64,000 bases of DNA from Burkholderia sp. WP9. GTDB taxonomy: Bacteria > Pseudomonadota > Gammaproteobacteria > Burkholderiales > Burkholderiaceae. The stretch is taken from NCBI RefSeq assembly GCF_900104795.1, contig NZ_FNTG01000001.1, forward strand, positions 868,001 through 932,000, read 5' to 3'. The position numbers and the translations under genes are program-made. Positions 32,946-42,947 of this stretch are shown one piece after another; positions within the stretch are counted from its first letter, which is position 1; every line of letters starts with the position of its first letter. A model generated the notes under the pieces. It saw only the letters and a list, made by a program, of their open reading frames with translations. It did not search any database and was not told the origin of the DNA.

Positions 32946-33688
32946 CCGGCGCACGCGCACCGCGCCGCAAAACCGTTGCCGGAGCGGCGGCCCAGCAGGT
33001 CGGCCTGAACTTCGAGACGCCGGAGGACATTGTCTGCGGCGTGGACGAAGCGGGGCGCGGACCGCTAGCCGGCCCGGTGGTGGCAGCGGCGGTGATTTTC
33101 GATCCGGCCAAGCCGATGATTCGCGGCCTCGACGATTCCAAAGCGCTGACCGCGAAGAAGCGCGACGAGCTGTATGACAAGATCGTCGACCGTGCGCTCG
33201 CCTACTGCATCGCTTCGGCATCGGTCGAAGAAATCGATTCGCTTAATATTCTGCACGCCACCATGCTGGCAATGAAGCGCGCCGTGGAAGGCCTGTCCGT
33301 CGTACCGACGCTCGTGAAAGTCGACGGCAATCGCTGTCCGACACTGAGCGTTCGCAGTGAAGCGGTGATCGGCGGCGACGCGCTCGTGAAGAGCATCTCC
33401 GCGGCGTCGATTCTTGCCAAGGTCACGCGTGACCGCATGCTGCTCGAATTGCACCAGACGTATCCCGTCTACGGCTTCAATGCGCATGCCGGTTACGGCA
33501 CGCCGCAGCATCTCGCGGCGTTGCGCGAACATGGACCTTGCGAGCATCATCGGCGTTCGTTCGCGCCGGTGCGTGAGGCGCATCTGCGGTTGCGCACCGG
33601 CGTGCCGCTGGCGGCCGGCGACGTGATCGTCGTATCCGAAGTGATGTTCGACGACGACGCCTTCGGCGAACGCAGCAGCGCCGTCTGA
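32942..33688 (+). CDS. rnhB: ribonuclease HII
   Basis: 248 residues from a GTG that overlaps the lpxB stop. It cuts RNA in RNA-DNA hybrids, including single ribonucleotides in DNA. The acidic site is visible: [14 protein letters not shown] near 35-48, [15 protein letters not shown] near 70, and the [13 protein letters not shown] motif near 155. The first about 30 residues are basic and not part of the catalytic domain. lpxB-rnhB linkage is common in proteobacteria. Confidence 0.96.
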   Translation: MTGARAPRRKTVAGAAAQQVGLNFETPEDIVCGVDEAGRGPLAGPVVAAAVIFDPAKPMIRGLDDSKALTAKKRDELYDKIVDRALAYCIASASVEEIDSLNILHATMLAMKRAVEGLSVVPTLVKVDGNRCPTLSVRSEAVIGGDALVKSISAASILAKVTRDRMLLELHQTYPVYGFNAHAGYGTPQHLAALREHGPCEHHRRSFAPVREAHLRLRTGVPLAAGDVIVVSEVMFDDDAFGERSSAV

Positions 33689-33769
33689 GCTTGACGCGAA
33701 CGTCGCGCGAGCGCTTCATTAGCGGCGCGTGTCACAACCCTTTCCTCATTCTCACTGTCTTCGCTGCCT

Positions 33770-34555
33770 GTGAAAGCCATCACCTCGCGGGACAATCCGC
33801 TCTATAAACGCCTGAAGGCATTGGCCGGCTCGACGCATCAACAGCGCAAGAGCGGCCACGCGCTGCTCGAAGGGTTTCATCTCGCGAGCGCGTATCTCGA
33901 CGTCGCCGGGCAACCGGAAATGTGCATCGTCACCGACGGCGCGCTGCGCCATGACGAAGCGCAGGCGATCGTTGCACGCATCGAAGATCACCGTGTCGTG
34001 ACGCTGCCGGACGCTTTATTCGGGCAGTTGTCGAATGTCGTGCACGGTGTGGGCATACTGCTGCTGGTCGAAAAGCTCGACACGCCGCTGCCCGACAACG
34101 TCGCGCAAACCTGCCTCGTACTCGACGGCGTGCAGGACGCGGGCAACGTCGGCTCGATTCTGCGCAGCGCGGCGGCCGCCGGTATTCAGCAGGTGTTCTG
34201 CGCGCCGGGGACGGCGTACGCGTGGTCCTCGAAGGTCTTGCGCTCCGGCATGGGCGCGCATTTCCTCTTGCAGATTCACGAGGACGTGGAAGCGCAGGCG
34301 CTGGTCGAGCGCCTCGCGGTGCCGATCGTCATTACGGATTCGCACGGCGCCGAGGCGATCTACGACTGCGACCTGAGCGGAGCGCTCGCGTGGGTGTTCG
34401 GCAACGAAGGGGCGGGCGTTTCGCAGATCTGGCGCGACGCGGTCTCGTTGCGGGTGACGATTCCCCAGCCGGGCGGCATGGAGTCGTTGAATGTGGCGGC
34501 TGCGGCGGCTGTATGCATGTTCGAGCAGTGCCGCCAGCAGCGCGGGCGCGCTTGA
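33770..34555 (+). CDS. SpoU-family RNA 2'-O-methyltransferase
   Basis: 261 residues from a GTG start. An N-terminal L30e-like substrate-binding domain (about 1-95; SRDNPLYKRLKALAGS) precedes the SPOUT knot. All three SpoU motifs are present: DGVQDAGNVGSILRSAAAAG near 122-141, VFGNEGAGVS near 208 and IPQPGGMESLNVAAAAAVC near 228-246. It probably methylates a ribose in rRNA or tRNA; the exact target cannot be read. It follows rnhB by 81 bases and is convergent with ppsR. Confidence 0.93.
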   Translation: MKAITSRDNPLYKRLKALAGSTHQQRKSGHALLEGFHLASAYLDVAGQPEMCIVTDGALRHDEAQAIVARIEDHRVVTLPDALFGQLSNVVHGVGILLLVEKLDTPLPDNVAQTCLVLDGVQDAGNVGSILRSAAAAGIQQVFCAPGTAYAWSSKVLRSGMGAHFLLQIHEDVEAQALVERLAVPIVITDSHGAEAIYDCDLSGALAWVFGNEGAGVSQIWRDAVSLRVTIPQPGGMESLNVAAAAAVCMFEQCRQQRGRA

Positions 34556-34580
34556 CGCCTCTCGCTCGACGCCGTTTTTT

Positions 34581-34606
34581 GACACGCGCGCGCTGCCGCG
34601 CGTGTC
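34581..34606. terminator. hairpin between convergent SpoU gene and ppsR
   Basis: Perfect 10-bp stem 34581-34590 / 34597-34606 with a six-base loop, preceded by six T and followed by TCCTCTTC. The flanking run is not ideal for either strand, so it is a probable rather than certain terminator. Confidence 0.5.
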
Positions 34607-34638
34607 TCCTCTTCAGGCTGCCGGGCTGACGCGGCGGT

Positions 34639-35454
34639 TCAATAAGCCGGCCGGTCCAGCTTGATTTCCTGCAGGATGGTTGTTGCAATCTCTTCGATCG
34701 ACTTGTGCGTCGACGACAGCCACTTGATCCCTTCCCGCCGCATCATCGTTTCGGCCTCGTTGATCTCATAGCGGCAATTCTCCGGCGCCGCGTACTTGCT
34801 GCCGGGACGACGCTCGTTGCGAATCTCCGAAAGCCGCTGTGGATCGATCGACAATCCGAACATTTTCTGCCGATGCGCGAGTAGCGGCGTAGGCAATTTG
34901 CCGCGCTCGAAATCTTCCGGAATCAGCGGATAGTTGGCTGCTTTCACGCCATACTGCATGGCCAGATAGAGGCTCGTCGGCGTTTTGCCGCTGCGCGACA
35001 CGCCGACCAGAATCACGTCGGCGTCGGCCAGATTGCGGTTCGATTGGCCGTCGTCGTGGGCGAGCGAGAAGTTGATCGCCTCGATCCGGTTCTTGTACTC
35101 CTCGGTGTCCGCGTTCTGGTGGCCGCGGCCCATCGCGTGGCTCGACTTCAGTTCCAGTTCCTGTTCGAGCGGCTCCACGAACGTCTGAAACATGTCCAGC
35201 ACGAGCGCGTTCGAGCCTTTGACGATCTGATTCGACGCGCTGTCCACCAGCGTCGTGAACACGATCGGGCGGCGACCGTCCTGCTGGATCGCCTCGTTGA
35301 TCTTTTCGAGCGTGGCATAGGCCTTTTCCGTCGAGTCGACGAAAGGCACGCGAACCAGGCGGAATTTCTGGTCGAACTGGGAGAGGATCGAATGCGCGAA
35401 GGTTTCGGCAGTGATCCCGGTACCGTCGGAGACGATGAATACGGTGGGCGGCAT
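34639..35454 (-). CDS. ppsR: PEP synthase regulatory protein (bifunctional kinase/pyrophosphorylase)
   Basis: 271 residues, DUF299 family. PpsR inactivates PEP synthase by ADP-dependent phosphorylation of a threonine and restores it by phosphate-dependent removal. The N-terminus [21 protein letters not shown] and the P-loop [11 protein letters not shown] near 148-158 are diagnostic. The ATG at 35454 starts the family sequence; an upstream ATG adds 16 residues without similarity. It is divergent from ppsA, its target, as in many proteobacteria. Confidence 0.95.
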   Translation of the reverse strand: MPPTVFIVSDGTGITAETFAHSILSQFDQKFRLVRVPFVDSTEKAYATLEKINEAIQQDGRRPIVFTTLVDSASNQIVKGSNALVLDMFQTFVEPLEQELELKSSHAMGRGHQNADTEEYKNRIEAINFSLAHDDGQSNRNLADADVILVGVSRSGKTPTSLYLAMQYGVKAANYPLIPEDFERGKLPTPLLAHRQKMFGLSIDPQRLSEIRNERRPGSKYAAPENCRYEINEAETMMRREGIKWLSSTHKSIEEIATTILQEIKLDRPAY

Positions 35455-35986
35455 CAGTGGGGCTGGGGAACGTGAGCGGGGAAAATCGCTCGAATGAAAC
35501 ATCGCTGTATCGACGCCGCTGCCCGGTGGCTAACCGGAGGCTGCAGCGGCGTTCAACCAGCGCGCCGTGGGCACCGCAACTGCGCCCGGATGGTGGCGGG
35601 GCCTCGCAAAAGCCCGCTGGCCGGTCCGGGGCGCGTTTCGAGGCGCAATTCTCGTCCGACAGTCACATTTTCAAAGTCGGCACGGTAGAATAGCGGCAAC
35701 CTGTTGGATAAGCAATTGCAGGCGATTGGCGTCTAACTTACCGTGAACGGTCGTTCAACGCCTCGCTTTTAATCGGTATTTTAGTCGCCAAGTTGCGGCG
35801 AACGTGGTGGATCGATCGGTAAATTCGTCCATTCGCCTTCTTCGTCGCGCATCCGGTGCTTCGGGCAATGTGCAGCGATTGCTTCTCCAACAGGTTGTGC
35901 AAGACGCGAGGTCACGCTTCCAATGGGCGTCTCGCGTTCGAGCCCACTTGCACAGCCGTGAATTTCTTTCACACTTAGGGGCTTGT
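35455..35986. other. intergenic region between divergent ppsR and ppsA
   Basis: 532 bases. A TAGAAT element at 35686-35691 with GTCACA 18 bases upstream is a weak plus-strand promoter candidate for ppsA. The region after 35700 is less GC-rich than the genes around it. The ppsA frame stays open upstream to 35804, but those residues do not look like PEP synthase. No separate gene was seen. Confidence 0.45.
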
Positions 35987-38389
35987 ATGACTAACGCAGT
36001 TACCGTCGCAAAGGATAAGGCGTATGTAGTTCCGTTCGAGCAGTTGCGGATGACCGATGTGGAGATTGTCGGTGGCAAGAACGCGTCGCTTGGCGAGATG
36101 ATCAGTCAGCTCGCTGAAGCCGGCGTGCGCGTGCCGACCGGTTTCGCCACCACGGCGCTGGCTTTCCGCGACTTCCTGCAGCACAACAATCTGACCGAAC
36201 GCATCGCCAAACGTCTCGAAGCGCTCGACGTCGACGACGTGAAGTCGCTCGCCGAAGCGGGCAAGGAGATCCGTCAATGGATCGTCGACGCGCCGCTGCA
36301 GCCGCAACTCGAGGCTGATATCCGCGCGGGCTTCGAAACCCTGCAAAACAGCTCGCCTGAAGAGCTGTCGTTCGCCGTGCGTTCTTCGGCAACGGCGGAA
36401 GACCTGCCGGACGCATCGTTCGCGGGCCAGCAGGAAAGCTACCTCAACGTGGTCGGTATCGACGACGTGCTCGATCGCATGAAGCACGTGTTCGCGTCGC
36501 TGTACAACGACCGCGCTATCTCGTATCGCGTCCACAAGGGCTTCACCCACGCTGAAGTCGCGTTGTCGGCTGGCGTGCAGCGCATGGTGCGCTCGGACGT
36601 CGGCGCGGCCGGCGTGATGTTCACGCTCGACACCGAGTCGGGCTTCAAGGACGCCGTCTTTATCACGTCGAGCTATGGTCTCGGCGAAACCGTGGTGCAA
36701 GGCGCGGTGAATCCGGACGAGTTCTACGTCTACAAGACCACGCTCGCCCAAGGCAAGTACCCGATCATCCGCCGCTCGATCGGCTCGAAGCTGATCAGGA
36801 TGGAATTCACCAAGGCGGGCGAAGAAGGCCGCGTGAAGACCGTCGACGTCTCGCACGAGCAGCGCAACCGCTTCTCGATCACGGACGAAGACGTGATCGA
36901 ACTGGCCAAATACGCGGTCATCATCGAAAAGCACTACGAGCGTCCGATGGACATCGAGTGGGGCAAAGACGGCCGCGACGGCAAGATCTTCATTCTGCAG
37001 GCGCGCCCGGAAACGGTGAAGAGCCAGGCGGTGGGCAAGGCCGAACAGCGCTTCAAGCTGAAGGGTCAATCGAACGTACTCGCTACGGGCCGCGCGATCG
37101 GTCAGAAGATCGGCGCGGGTCCGGTGCGCGTGATTCACGATCCGTCGGAAATGGACCGTGTGCAGCCGGGCGACGTGCTGGTCGCCGACATGACCGACCC
37201 GAACTGGGAACCGGTCATGAAGCGTGCGTCGGCGATCGTCACGAACCGTGGCGGACGGACCTGCCACGCGGCGATCATCGCGCGTGAGCTGGGCGTGCCG
37301 GCCGTGGTCGGCTGCGGCGACGCGACCGACGTGCTGAAGGAAGGCGCGCTGGTCACGGTGTCGTGCGCGGAAGGCGACGAAGGCAAGATTTACGACGGTC
37401 TGCTTGAAACGGAAATCACCGAAGTGCAGCGCGGCGAACTGCCACCGATTCCGGTGAAGATCATGATGAACGTCGGCAACCCGCAACTGGCTTTCGACTT
37501 CTCGCAACTGCCGAACGCAGGCGTGGGTCTGGCGCGGCTCGAGTTCATCATCAACAACAACATCGGCGTTCACCCGAAGGCGATTCTCGAGTACCCGAAT
37601 ATCGATCAGGACCTGAAGAAGGCGGTGGAAAGCGTCGCTCGCGGTCACGCATCGCCGCGCGCGTTCTACGTCGACAAGCTGACCGAAGGCATCGCCACGA
37701 TCGCGGCGGCGTTCTATCCGAAGCCCGTGATCGTGCGTCTGTCGGACTTCAAGTCGAACGAGTACAAGAAGCTGATCGGCGGTTCGCGCTACGAGCCGGA
37801 CGAAGAAAACCCGATGCTGGGTTTCCGTGGCGCGTCGCGCTACATCGCCGAAGACTTCGCCGAAGCGTTCCAGATGGAATGCATCGCGCTGAAGAAGGTG
37901 CGTGAAGAGATGGGCCTCGACAACGTCGAGATCATGGTGCCGTTCGTGCGTACGCTGAAGCAGGCGGAGCGCGTGGTCGGGCTGCTGGCCAAGTACGGCC
38001 TGAAGCGCGGCGAGAAGGGTCTGCGCCTGATCATGATGTGCGAAGTGCCGTCGAACGCGATCCTTGCCGAAGAATTCCTGCAATTCTTCGACGGTTTCTC
38101 GATCGGTTCGAACGACCTGACGCAGCTCACGCTCGGCCTCGATCGCGACTCCGGCATGGAACTGCTGGCTGTCGATTTCGACGAACGCGATCCGGCGGTC
38201 AAGTTCCTGCTGAAGCGCGCGATCGACACCTGCCTGCGACTCGACAAGTACGTCGGTATTTGCGGCCAGGGCCCGTCGGATCATCCGGACTTTGCGCAGT
38301 GGCTGACCGATGAAGGCATCAAGTCGATCTCGCTGAACCCGGATACGATCGTCGAGACGTGGCAGCAACTGGCAAAGTCGGCGAAGTGA
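35987..38389 (+). CDS. ppsA: phosphoenolpyruvate synthase
   Basis: 800 residues. It converts pyruvate and ATP to PEP, AMP and phosphate, the entry to gluconeogenesis. The N-terminal ATP-grasp domain ([11 protein letters not shown] near 29; [20 protein letters not shown] near 130) precedes the phosphohistidine domain with [15 protein letters not shown], His at about 427. The C-terminal PEP/pyruvate TIM barrel ends with the catalytic cysteine in [11 protein letters not shown] near 758. The conserved regulatory Thr lies in the GGRT-CH motif, the site modified by PpsR in E. coli. Confidence 0.97.
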   Translation: MTNAVTVAKDKAYVVPFEQLRMTDVEIVGGKNASLGEMISQLAEAGVRVPTGFATTALAFRDFLQHNNLTERIAKRLEALDVDDVKSLAEAGKEIRQWIVDAPLQPQLEADIRAGFETLQNSSPEELSFAVRSSATAEDLPDASFAGQQESYLNVVGIDDVLDRMKHVFASLYNDRAISYRVHKGFTHAEVALSAGVQRMVRSDVGAAGVMFTLDTESGFKDAVFITSSYGLGETVVQGAVNPDEFYVYKTTLAQGKYPIIRRSIGSKLIRMEFTKAGEEGRVKTVDVSHEQRNRFSITDEDVIELAKYAVIIEKHYERPMDIEWGKDGRDGKIFILQARPETVKSQAVGKAEQRFKLKGQSNVLATGRAIGQKIGAGPVRVIHDPSEMDRVQPGDVLVADMTDPNWEPVMKRASAIVTNRGGRTCHAAIIARELGVPAVVGCGDATDVLKEGALVTVSCAEGDEGKIYDGLLETEITEVQRGELPPIPVKIMMNVGNPQLAFDFSQLPNAGVGLARLEFIINNNIGVHPKAILEYPNIDQDLKKAVESVARGHASPRAFYVDKLTEGIATIAAAFYPKPVIVRLSDFKSNEYKKLIGGSRYEPDEENPMLGFRGASRYIAEDFAEAFQMECIALKKVREEMGLDNVEIMVPFVRTLKQAERVVGLLAKYGLKRGEKGLRLIMMCEVPSNAILAEEFLQFFDGFSIGSNDLTQLTLGLDRDSGMELLAVDFDERDPAVKFLLKRAIDTCLRLDKYVGICGQGPSDHPDFAQWLTDEGIKSISLNPDTIVETWQQLAKSAK

Positions 38390-38523
38390 AGCGAGCAGCA
38401 TGCCGCTTTCTAAGCAGCATGCATAACGGCGCGCATAGCGCACGACGCGGTATTTCAAACGTGCGCTCATTGCACGATAAACCGTACTGCACCGCGCGTT
38501 AAAATGCGTTCGCTTCGTGCTAT

Positions 38524-38551
38524 AAACACCCCGGTAGATCCGGGGTGTTTT
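38524..38551 (+). terminator. terminator upstream of the nfeD gene
   Basis: Stem 38524-38534 / 38540-38550 (AAACACCCCGG with CCGGGGTGTTT), five-base loop, then TTGCTTT. It ends the ppsA transcript and rules out the upstream GTG at 38545 as the nfeD start. Confidence 0.75.
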
Positions 38552-38568
38552 GCTTTGTGGAGGTCGAC

Positions 38569-39024
38569 GTGGCGCCAGGTGGATTGTTCTGGTGGATCGG
38601 GGCGGGCGTGCTGGTCGTGCTGGAGTTGCTCAGCGGCACGTTCTATCTGCTAATGATCGCGTTGGGTTGTGTAGCGGCCGCCATCGCGCACCTCGCGGGC
38701 GCCGCAGCCGACGTGCAGTTCGCCGCCGCGGCCGTGGTCGCACTGGCGGCGGTGCTGCTGCTCAGGCGTTCGCGGTTTGGCCGCAAAACGCGCAAGGAGG
38801 CGTCGCGCAACCCCGACGTCAATCTCGACATCGGTCAAACGCTGACCGTGCCTGCCTGGCACGAGCGCCGGGCGCGCGCCAATTACCGCGGCGCGGCATG
38901 GGATGTCGAACTGGCCGCGGGTGAACCTGAAGACGCGCAGCTTTACGAAATCACGGAAATGCGTGGCAGTTGCCTCCTCGTCGTGGCGGCCCGCCATTCA
39001 GCCAAACGGGCCACCACGGCCTGA
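38569..39024 (+). CDS. nfeD: NfeD-family membrane protein
   Basis: 151 residues from GTG at 38569, five bases after GGAGG. An alternative GTG at 38545 lies inside the terminator hairpin and is unlikely. Three hydrophobic helices (about 5-85: GGLFWWIGAGVLVVLELL onward) are followed by a soluble OB-fold domain (about 95-145) with the RANYRGAAWDVEL pattern of NfeD1b proteins. NfeD proteins partner stomatin/SPFH proteins in membrane quality control. The SPFH gene is 50 bases downstream, so they form a two-gene operon. Confidence 0.9.
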   Translation: MAPGGLFWWIGAGVLVVLELLSGTFYLLMIALGCVAAAIAHLAGAAADVQFAAAAVVALAAVLLLRRSRFGRKTRKEASRNPDVNLDIGQTLTVPAWHERRARANYRGAAWDVELAAGEPEDAQLYEITEMRGSCLLVVAARHSAKRATTA

Positions 39025-39074
39025 GTTTTCTCGCCGCACACACAACTATTCCAACCAGGGACCGGAGGGCAGTC

Positions 39075-40007
39075 ATGGATTCGACCATCGTCGGGGCGGT
39101 GCTTCTGATCATCGTGATCGTACTGGCGGCGCAGACTATCAAGATCGTGCCGCAACAGCATGCGTGGGTGCTGGAGCGCCTCGGCCGCTATCACCGCACG
39201 CTGACACCGGGTTTGAGTTTCGCGTTTCCGTTTGTCGATCGGATTGCTTATAAGCACATCCTCAAGGAAATTCCGCTAGAGGTGCCAAGCCAGGTCTGTA
39301 TCACGCGCGACAATACGCAGTTGCAGGTGGACGGCGTGCTGTACTTTCAGGTCACCGATCCGATGAAGGCGTCGTACGGGTCGAGCAACTTCGTGTTCGC
39401 GATCACGCAGTTGTCGCAAACCACGCTGCGCTCGGTGATCGGCAAGCTCGAACTCGACAAGACCTTCGAGGAGCGCGACTTCATCAATCACAGCATTGTT
39501 TCGTCGCTCGACGAAGCGGCGTCGAACTGGGGCGTGAAGGTGCTGCGCTACGAGATCAAGGACCTGACGCCGCCCAAGGAGATCCTCCACGCCATGCAGG
39601 CGCAGATTACCGCCGAGCGCGAAAAGCGCGCGCTGATTGCCGCGTCGGAAGGGCGCAAGCAGGAGCAGATCAACATTGCGTCCGGCGGGCGTGAGGCGGC
39701 GATTCAGAAGTCGGAAGGCGAACGCCAGGCGGCGATCAATCAGGCGCAGGGTCAGGCGTCGGCGATTCTGGCCGTGGCTGAAGCGAACTCGCAGGCGATT
39801 CAGAAGATTGCCGCGGCCATTCAGTCGAACGGCGGGATGGAAGCGGTCAATCTCAAGGTGGCCGAACAATACGTGAACGCGTTCGGCAATCTGGCGAAGC
39901 AGGGCACTACGCTGATCGTGCCGGGCAATCTGGCGGATATGAGTTCGATGATCGCCTCGGCGCTCACGATCGTGAACAAAGGGAAGGGCACGACGGAGAT
40001 GCGCTGA
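39075..40007 (+). CDS. qmcA: SPFH/stomatin-like membrane protease-associated protein
   Basis: 310 residues. An N-terminal membrane segment (about 3-22, TIVGAVLLIIVIVLAAQTI) is followed by the SPFH/PHB domain (about 25-190, KIVPQQHAWVLERLGRY) and a coiled coil with the repetitive IQKSEGERQAAINQAQGQA near 215-250. It is an inner-membrane ring-forming scaffold, linked in E. coli (QmcA) to FtsH-type quality control. The ATG follows GGAGGG. The longest frame extends upstream into nfeD in another frame and is not used. Confidence 0.93.
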   Translation: MDSTIVGAVLLIIVIVLAAQTIKIVPQQHAWVLERLGRYHRTLTPGLSFAFPFVDRIAYKHILKEIPLEVPSQVCITRDNTQLQVDGVLYFQVTDPMKASYGSSNFVFAITQLSQTTLRSVIGKLELDKTFEERDFINHSIVSSLDEAASNWGVKVLRYEIKDLTPPKEILHAMQAQITAEREKRALIAASEGRKQEQINIASGGREAAIQKSEGERQAAINQAQGQASAILAVAEANSQAIQKIAAAIQSNGGMEAVNLKVAEQYVNAFGNLAKQGTTLIVPGNLADMSSMIASALTIVNKGKGTTEMR

Positions 40008-40034
40008 GCGTGCTTTAGCTGCTGAAAAAAGAAA

Positions 40035-40062
40035 TGGCCCGCAGACTGTGCGGGCCAATTTC
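40035..40062. terminator. bidirectional terminator between qmcA and smpB
   Basis: Perfect 9-bp stem 40035-40043 / 40049-40057, five-base loop, with A-rich sequence on the left and ATTTC on the right. It lies between convergent genes and fits both strands. Confidence 0.75.
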
Positions 40063-40146
40063 ATTTGAGTGCTTGCAGGTTCGTTGCCGCGCGCTGGCGG
40101 CGAACGAAGCGCGGCATATCCGCGCAGCGTCCGCTCGAACCGACGA

Positions 40147-40593
40147 TCAGCTCGGCGAGCGCATCAAACGCGCTTTTTCACGTTCCCAATCGCGCTTCTT
40201 CTCGGTCTCACGTTTGTCGTGCTGCTTCTTGCCCTTGGCCAGACCGATCTCGCATTTGACGCGGCCGCCCTTGTAGTGGAAGTTCAGCGGCACGAGCGTG
40301 TAGCCGCGCTGCTCGACCTTGCCGATCAGTTTGCTGATTTCTTCGCTATGGAGCAGCAGCTTGCGCGTGCGCACCGGGTCGGGGTTGATATGGGTCGAGG
40401 CTTCGGGCAGCGGGCTGATGTGCGTGCCGATCAGGAACAGTTCGTTATTCTTGATGACCACGTAACCTTCCTTGATCTGGCCGCGCCCGGCGCGCAGCGC
40501 CTTGACCTCCCATCCTTCGAGCACGAGCCCTGCTTCGTAGCGTTCTTCGACCGAGTAGTCGTAGAAGGCTTTTCTGTTGTCGATGATGCTCAT
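40147..40593 (-). CDS. smpB: SsrA-binding protein
   Basis: 148 residues. SmpB carries tmRNA to stalled ribosomes for trans-translation. The OB-fold core is clear: [20 protein letters not shown] near 5-24, [19 protein letters not shown], and the C-terminal basic tail ([15 protein letters not shown]) that reads the empty mRNA channel. The ssrA RNA gene is not in this window. It is divergent from ratA across a 100-base gap, the standard smpB-ratA arrangement. Confidence 0.97.
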   Translation of the reverse strand: MSIIDNRKAFYDYSVEERYEAGLVLEGWEVKALRAGRGQIKEGYVVIKNNELFLIGTHISPLPEASTHINPDPVRTRKLLLHSEEISKLIGKVEQRGYTLVPLNFHYKGGRVKCEIGLAKGKKQHDKRETEKKRDWEREKARLMRSPS

Positions 40594-40693
40594 GAATGGA
40601 AAGTGCCCAACTCGTTTAAAATCACGATTTTAGCAAAGCGGGGCAAGGAAAGCCCGCCGCGCTTGTCCACCCTTGCCACGCGCTGTTCAATTT

Positions 40694-41131
40694 ATGGCAG
40701 ATGTCCAGAAAACCGTGTTGATCCGCCATTCGGCGGAACAGATGTTCGACCTCGTCACCGACGTCGCCGATTACCCCAACTTCCTGCCTTGGTGCGGGGG
40801 AGTCGAAATCCGCCGCCGGGACGAAACCGGCATGGAGGCGAGGATCGATATCAACTTCAAGGGCATCAAGCAGCACTTCGCCACGCGCAACAGCATGGAG
40901 CGGCCCACGCGCATCGACATGGAGTTCGCGGACGGCCCGTTTCGCAAGTTCACCGGCTTCTGGCGCTTCACGCCGTTGCGGGCCGATGCCTGCAAGATCG
41001 AATTCGCGCTGCACTACGAATTCACCAACATCATTCTCGAGAAGATCATTGGGCCGGTGTTCAATCACATCGCCAATACGTTCGTCGAATCGTTCGTGAA
41101 GCGCGCCGATCAGCGCTACGGTAAGGCATGA
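40694..41131 (+). CDS. ratA: RatA / coenzyme Q-binding (Coq10-like) START-domain protein
   Basis: 145 residues. The START/polyketide-cyclase fold sequence ADVQKTVLIRHSAEQMFDLV and DYPNFLPWCGGVE are typical of the RatA/YfjG family. In E. coli overproduced RatA blocks 70S assembly, hence the toxin label; the fold also matches mitochondrial Coq10, which binds ubiquinone, so the physiological role may be in quinone handling. The ATG at 40694 is chosen because the upstream TTG adds seven residues outside the family. It overlaps the next gene by four bases. Confidence 0.92.
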   Translation: MADVQKTVLIRHSAEQMFDLVTDVADYPNFLPWCGGVEIRRRDETGMEARIDINFKGIKQHFATRNSMERPTRIDMEFADGPFRKFTGFWRFTPLRADACKIEFALHYEFTNIILEKIIGPVFNHIANTFVESFVKRADQRYGKA

Positions 41132-41460
41132 GCGCGCGCTTGTCGATCGAAGTCTGCTACGCGTTAGCCGGTGAGCAGGCGCTGATTGGCGTGGAACTGC
41201 CGGAAGGCGCCACGCTGCAGCAGGCGTTGGATGCGAGCGGCATCTTGCGGCGCTTCCCGCAGATCGACCTCGCCACGCAGAAGGTGGGCATATTCGGCAA
41301 GCTCAAGCCGCTCGACGCGGTGCTGGCCGACCACGATCGGGTGGAGATTTACCGGCCGCTGCTGGTCGATCCCAAGGTGTCGCGTCAGCGCCGCGTCGAG
41401 AAAACCCGCAAGGCGGGCTCGATCGAAGGGCGCCGCTGGCAGAACAAGGATTCGCGGTAA
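41128..41460 (+). CDS. rnfH: RnfH/UPF0125 ubiquitin-like protein
   Basis: 110 residues. A beta-grasp small protein (LSIEVCYALAGEQALIGVELPEGATLQQAL) of the RnfH family; the C-terminal part is basic (RQRRVEKTRKAG). It forms a conserved two-gene module with ratA, here overlapping by four bases (ATGA), and was once proposed as an antitoxin partner. The biochemical role is not established. The unit ends in a region of degenerate GC repeats and a long palindrome. Confidence 0.9.
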   Translation: MSARLSIEVCYALAGEQALIGVELPEGATLQQALDASGILRRFPQIDLATQKVGIFGKLKPLDAVLADHDRVEIYRPLLVDPKVSRQRRVEKTRKAGSIEGRRWQNKDSR

Positions 41461-41654
41461 GTGGATTGGATCGGGTGGGGTGGAAAGCCGCCTCGATCCG
41501 CTGCGGCCGCCGCGGTGCGAGGCGGTAAGCCGCCGGCAGGCAACTTCGGGCTCGCCTCGCCGCACGTCACGGCGCCGCATCGCGGCTCACCGCGCGTCAC
41601 CTCACTGCGCCGCATCTCACCGCGCGGCTCCGCACAGCGCTTCGCCTCGCCGCA
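41461..41654. repeat. degenerate GC-rich repeats after rnfH
   Basis: TCGCCTCGCCGCAC occurs at 41552-41565 and again at 41642-41655. GCGCCGCATC followed by CTCACCGCGCG also occurs twice between them. Low-complexity, non-coding by appearance. Confidence 0.5.
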
Positions 41655-41682
41655 CCTTGAGGCACCTTAAGGTGCCTCAAGG
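41655..41682. terminator. 28-bp perfect palindrome at 3' end of EamA gene
   Basis: A perfect inverted repeat with a TTAA centre. It contains the stop codon of the minus-strand transporter (41677-41679), and lies between convergent genes, so a bidirectional terminator is the simplest reading, although no T run follows. Confidence 0.6.
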
Positions 41683-42654
41683 CGCCGTCACTTGCGGCTT
41701 GTCCTTGATTCGTGTCACGTCGGGCGTATCGTCGTCCGCATGCTGGCGCACCGACCAGCACACGCCGGCCACCAGCAGCAGAATCGCCGCCAGTTCTAGC
41801 GGGCGCGGCAGGCGCTCGTCATAAATGAACGCATAAAGCAGCGCGAACAACGTCTCGAACACGATCATCTGGCCGGAGAGCGTCAGCGGCAGCCGTTTCG
41901 ATGCGGCATTCCACAGCCCGTTGCCGAGCCACGACGCGCCGATCGCGAGGCCCAGATTGAGCATCCAGAAGCTGTGCCAGCGACCGTCGGCCAGCTCGCC
42001 TTGCGGGCCGCCCGACGGCAGCACGGCAACCACGAGCCACAGCGCCGCGCCGAGCGCGCCCGTCACCACGCCCCACAGAACCGACCACTCATTGCCGCTG
42101 AAATGCGTCTGACGCTGCAGGTAGCGGGCGTTTTCGACCGCGAACCACGTCCAGCAGCCGAGCGCGCCGACCGCGCAGGCGAGGCCGAGCAGCTTGGTGG
42201 CGACGCTCACCGGCGTGCTGTCGGCGACCGTAAACACGTCGATGTTGATGCAGACGATGCCCGCCATCACCATCGTGAGCGGCCAGGCGAGGCGGGCGAG
42301 CGGCACCGCGCCATGATCGCGCCGGCCGAGCAGCGTCACCGTGACGGGCAGCACGCCGACGATCAGCGACGCCGGCGCGATGCCGATCAGGTGGACGGCC
42401 GCCGTCAGCAGAAGGTAATAGAGCAGGTTGCCGGCCAGCGCCAGCTTCACCAGCGCGCCGAGATCCTCGCGGGTCAGTCGTTTGAAGAGCGAGCGCCCCA
42501 TGGGCAGCGCGGCGGCCAGCGAGACCACGCCGTACATGGTGTAGCGGCCGGCGCTCAGCAGCAGCGGCGAAAAATCGGGCAGCACGCGCGGCACCAGAAA
42601 AACCATGCCCCATAGGGCTCCGGCCAGGACTCCATAAACCACACCGCGCTGCAT
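41677..42654 (-). CDS. EamA/DMT-superfamily transporter (second)
   Basis: 325 residues with about ten membrane segments. The N-terminus QRGVVYGVLAGALWGMVFL is a typical EamA start. The second repeat begins near residue 180 and holds NARYLQRQTHFSGNEWSVLWG. The chosen ATG at 42654 follows GGAG; the longer frame adds 46 residues rich in Arg, Pro and Ser without family similarity. Substrate unknown. It is not closely similar to the transporter at 2849-3844: this protein keeps an extended hydrophilic loop (SGGPQGELADGRWHSF) between helices. Its stop codon lies inside a perfect palindrome. Confidence 0.85.
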   Translation of the reverse strand: MQRGVVYGVLAGALWGMVFLVPRVLPDFSPLLLSAGRYTMYGVVSLAAALPMGRSLFKRLTREDLGALVKLALAGNLLYYLLLTAAVHLIGIAPASLIVGVLPVTVTLLGRRDHGAVPLARLAWPLTMVMAGIVCINIDVFTVADSTPVSVATKLLGLACAVGALGCWTWFAVENARYLQRQTHFSGNEWSVLWGVVTGALGAALWLVVAVLPSGGPQGELADGRWHSFWMLNLGLAIGASWLGNGLWNAASKRLPLTLSGQMIVFETLFALLYAFIYDERLPRPLELAAILLLVAGVCWSVRQHADDDTPDVTRIKDKPQVTAP

Positions 42655-42892
42655 CGACTGCTCCTGCAAGAAAAAACTGGAATGGTCGGCAGAATAGCCG
42701 GTCGGGGGCTTCGGTGTCTTGTTCGATTCTGCATTGGGACGCGGCGACGCCCGTTTGCGCCCGCTTGCGCCCCATTGCGCCCGAACGCGCAAACGAAACC
42801 GGATCGAACCCGAGGCGAACAGACAAGCGAAATCCCGGCGGCCCGATGATGCGAAAAAACTGCCCGAAATTCGCTAAGCTGCTGTTAGTGCA

Positions 42893-42921
42893 GTGAAAAC
42901 CAGGGAGGTATCGCGTATAAT
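42893..42921 (+). promoter_or_regulatory. sigma70 promoter for guaB
   Basis: -35 GTGAAA (4/6), 17-base spacer, perfect -10 TATAAT at 42916-42921. The predicted start near 42928 leaves a leader of about 20 bases before the ATG. Confidence 0.7.
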
Positions 42922-42947
42922 TCGCTTTTGCGCCTATAGGATTTGCC

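Noticed and set aside
30774..33221. 815-residue open frame opposite lpxA-lpxB-rnhB
   Set aside because: It spans three genes in antisense with no domain and no reasonable start.
35975..38470. 831-residue open frame opposite ppsA
   Set aside because: Antisense shadow; no motifs.
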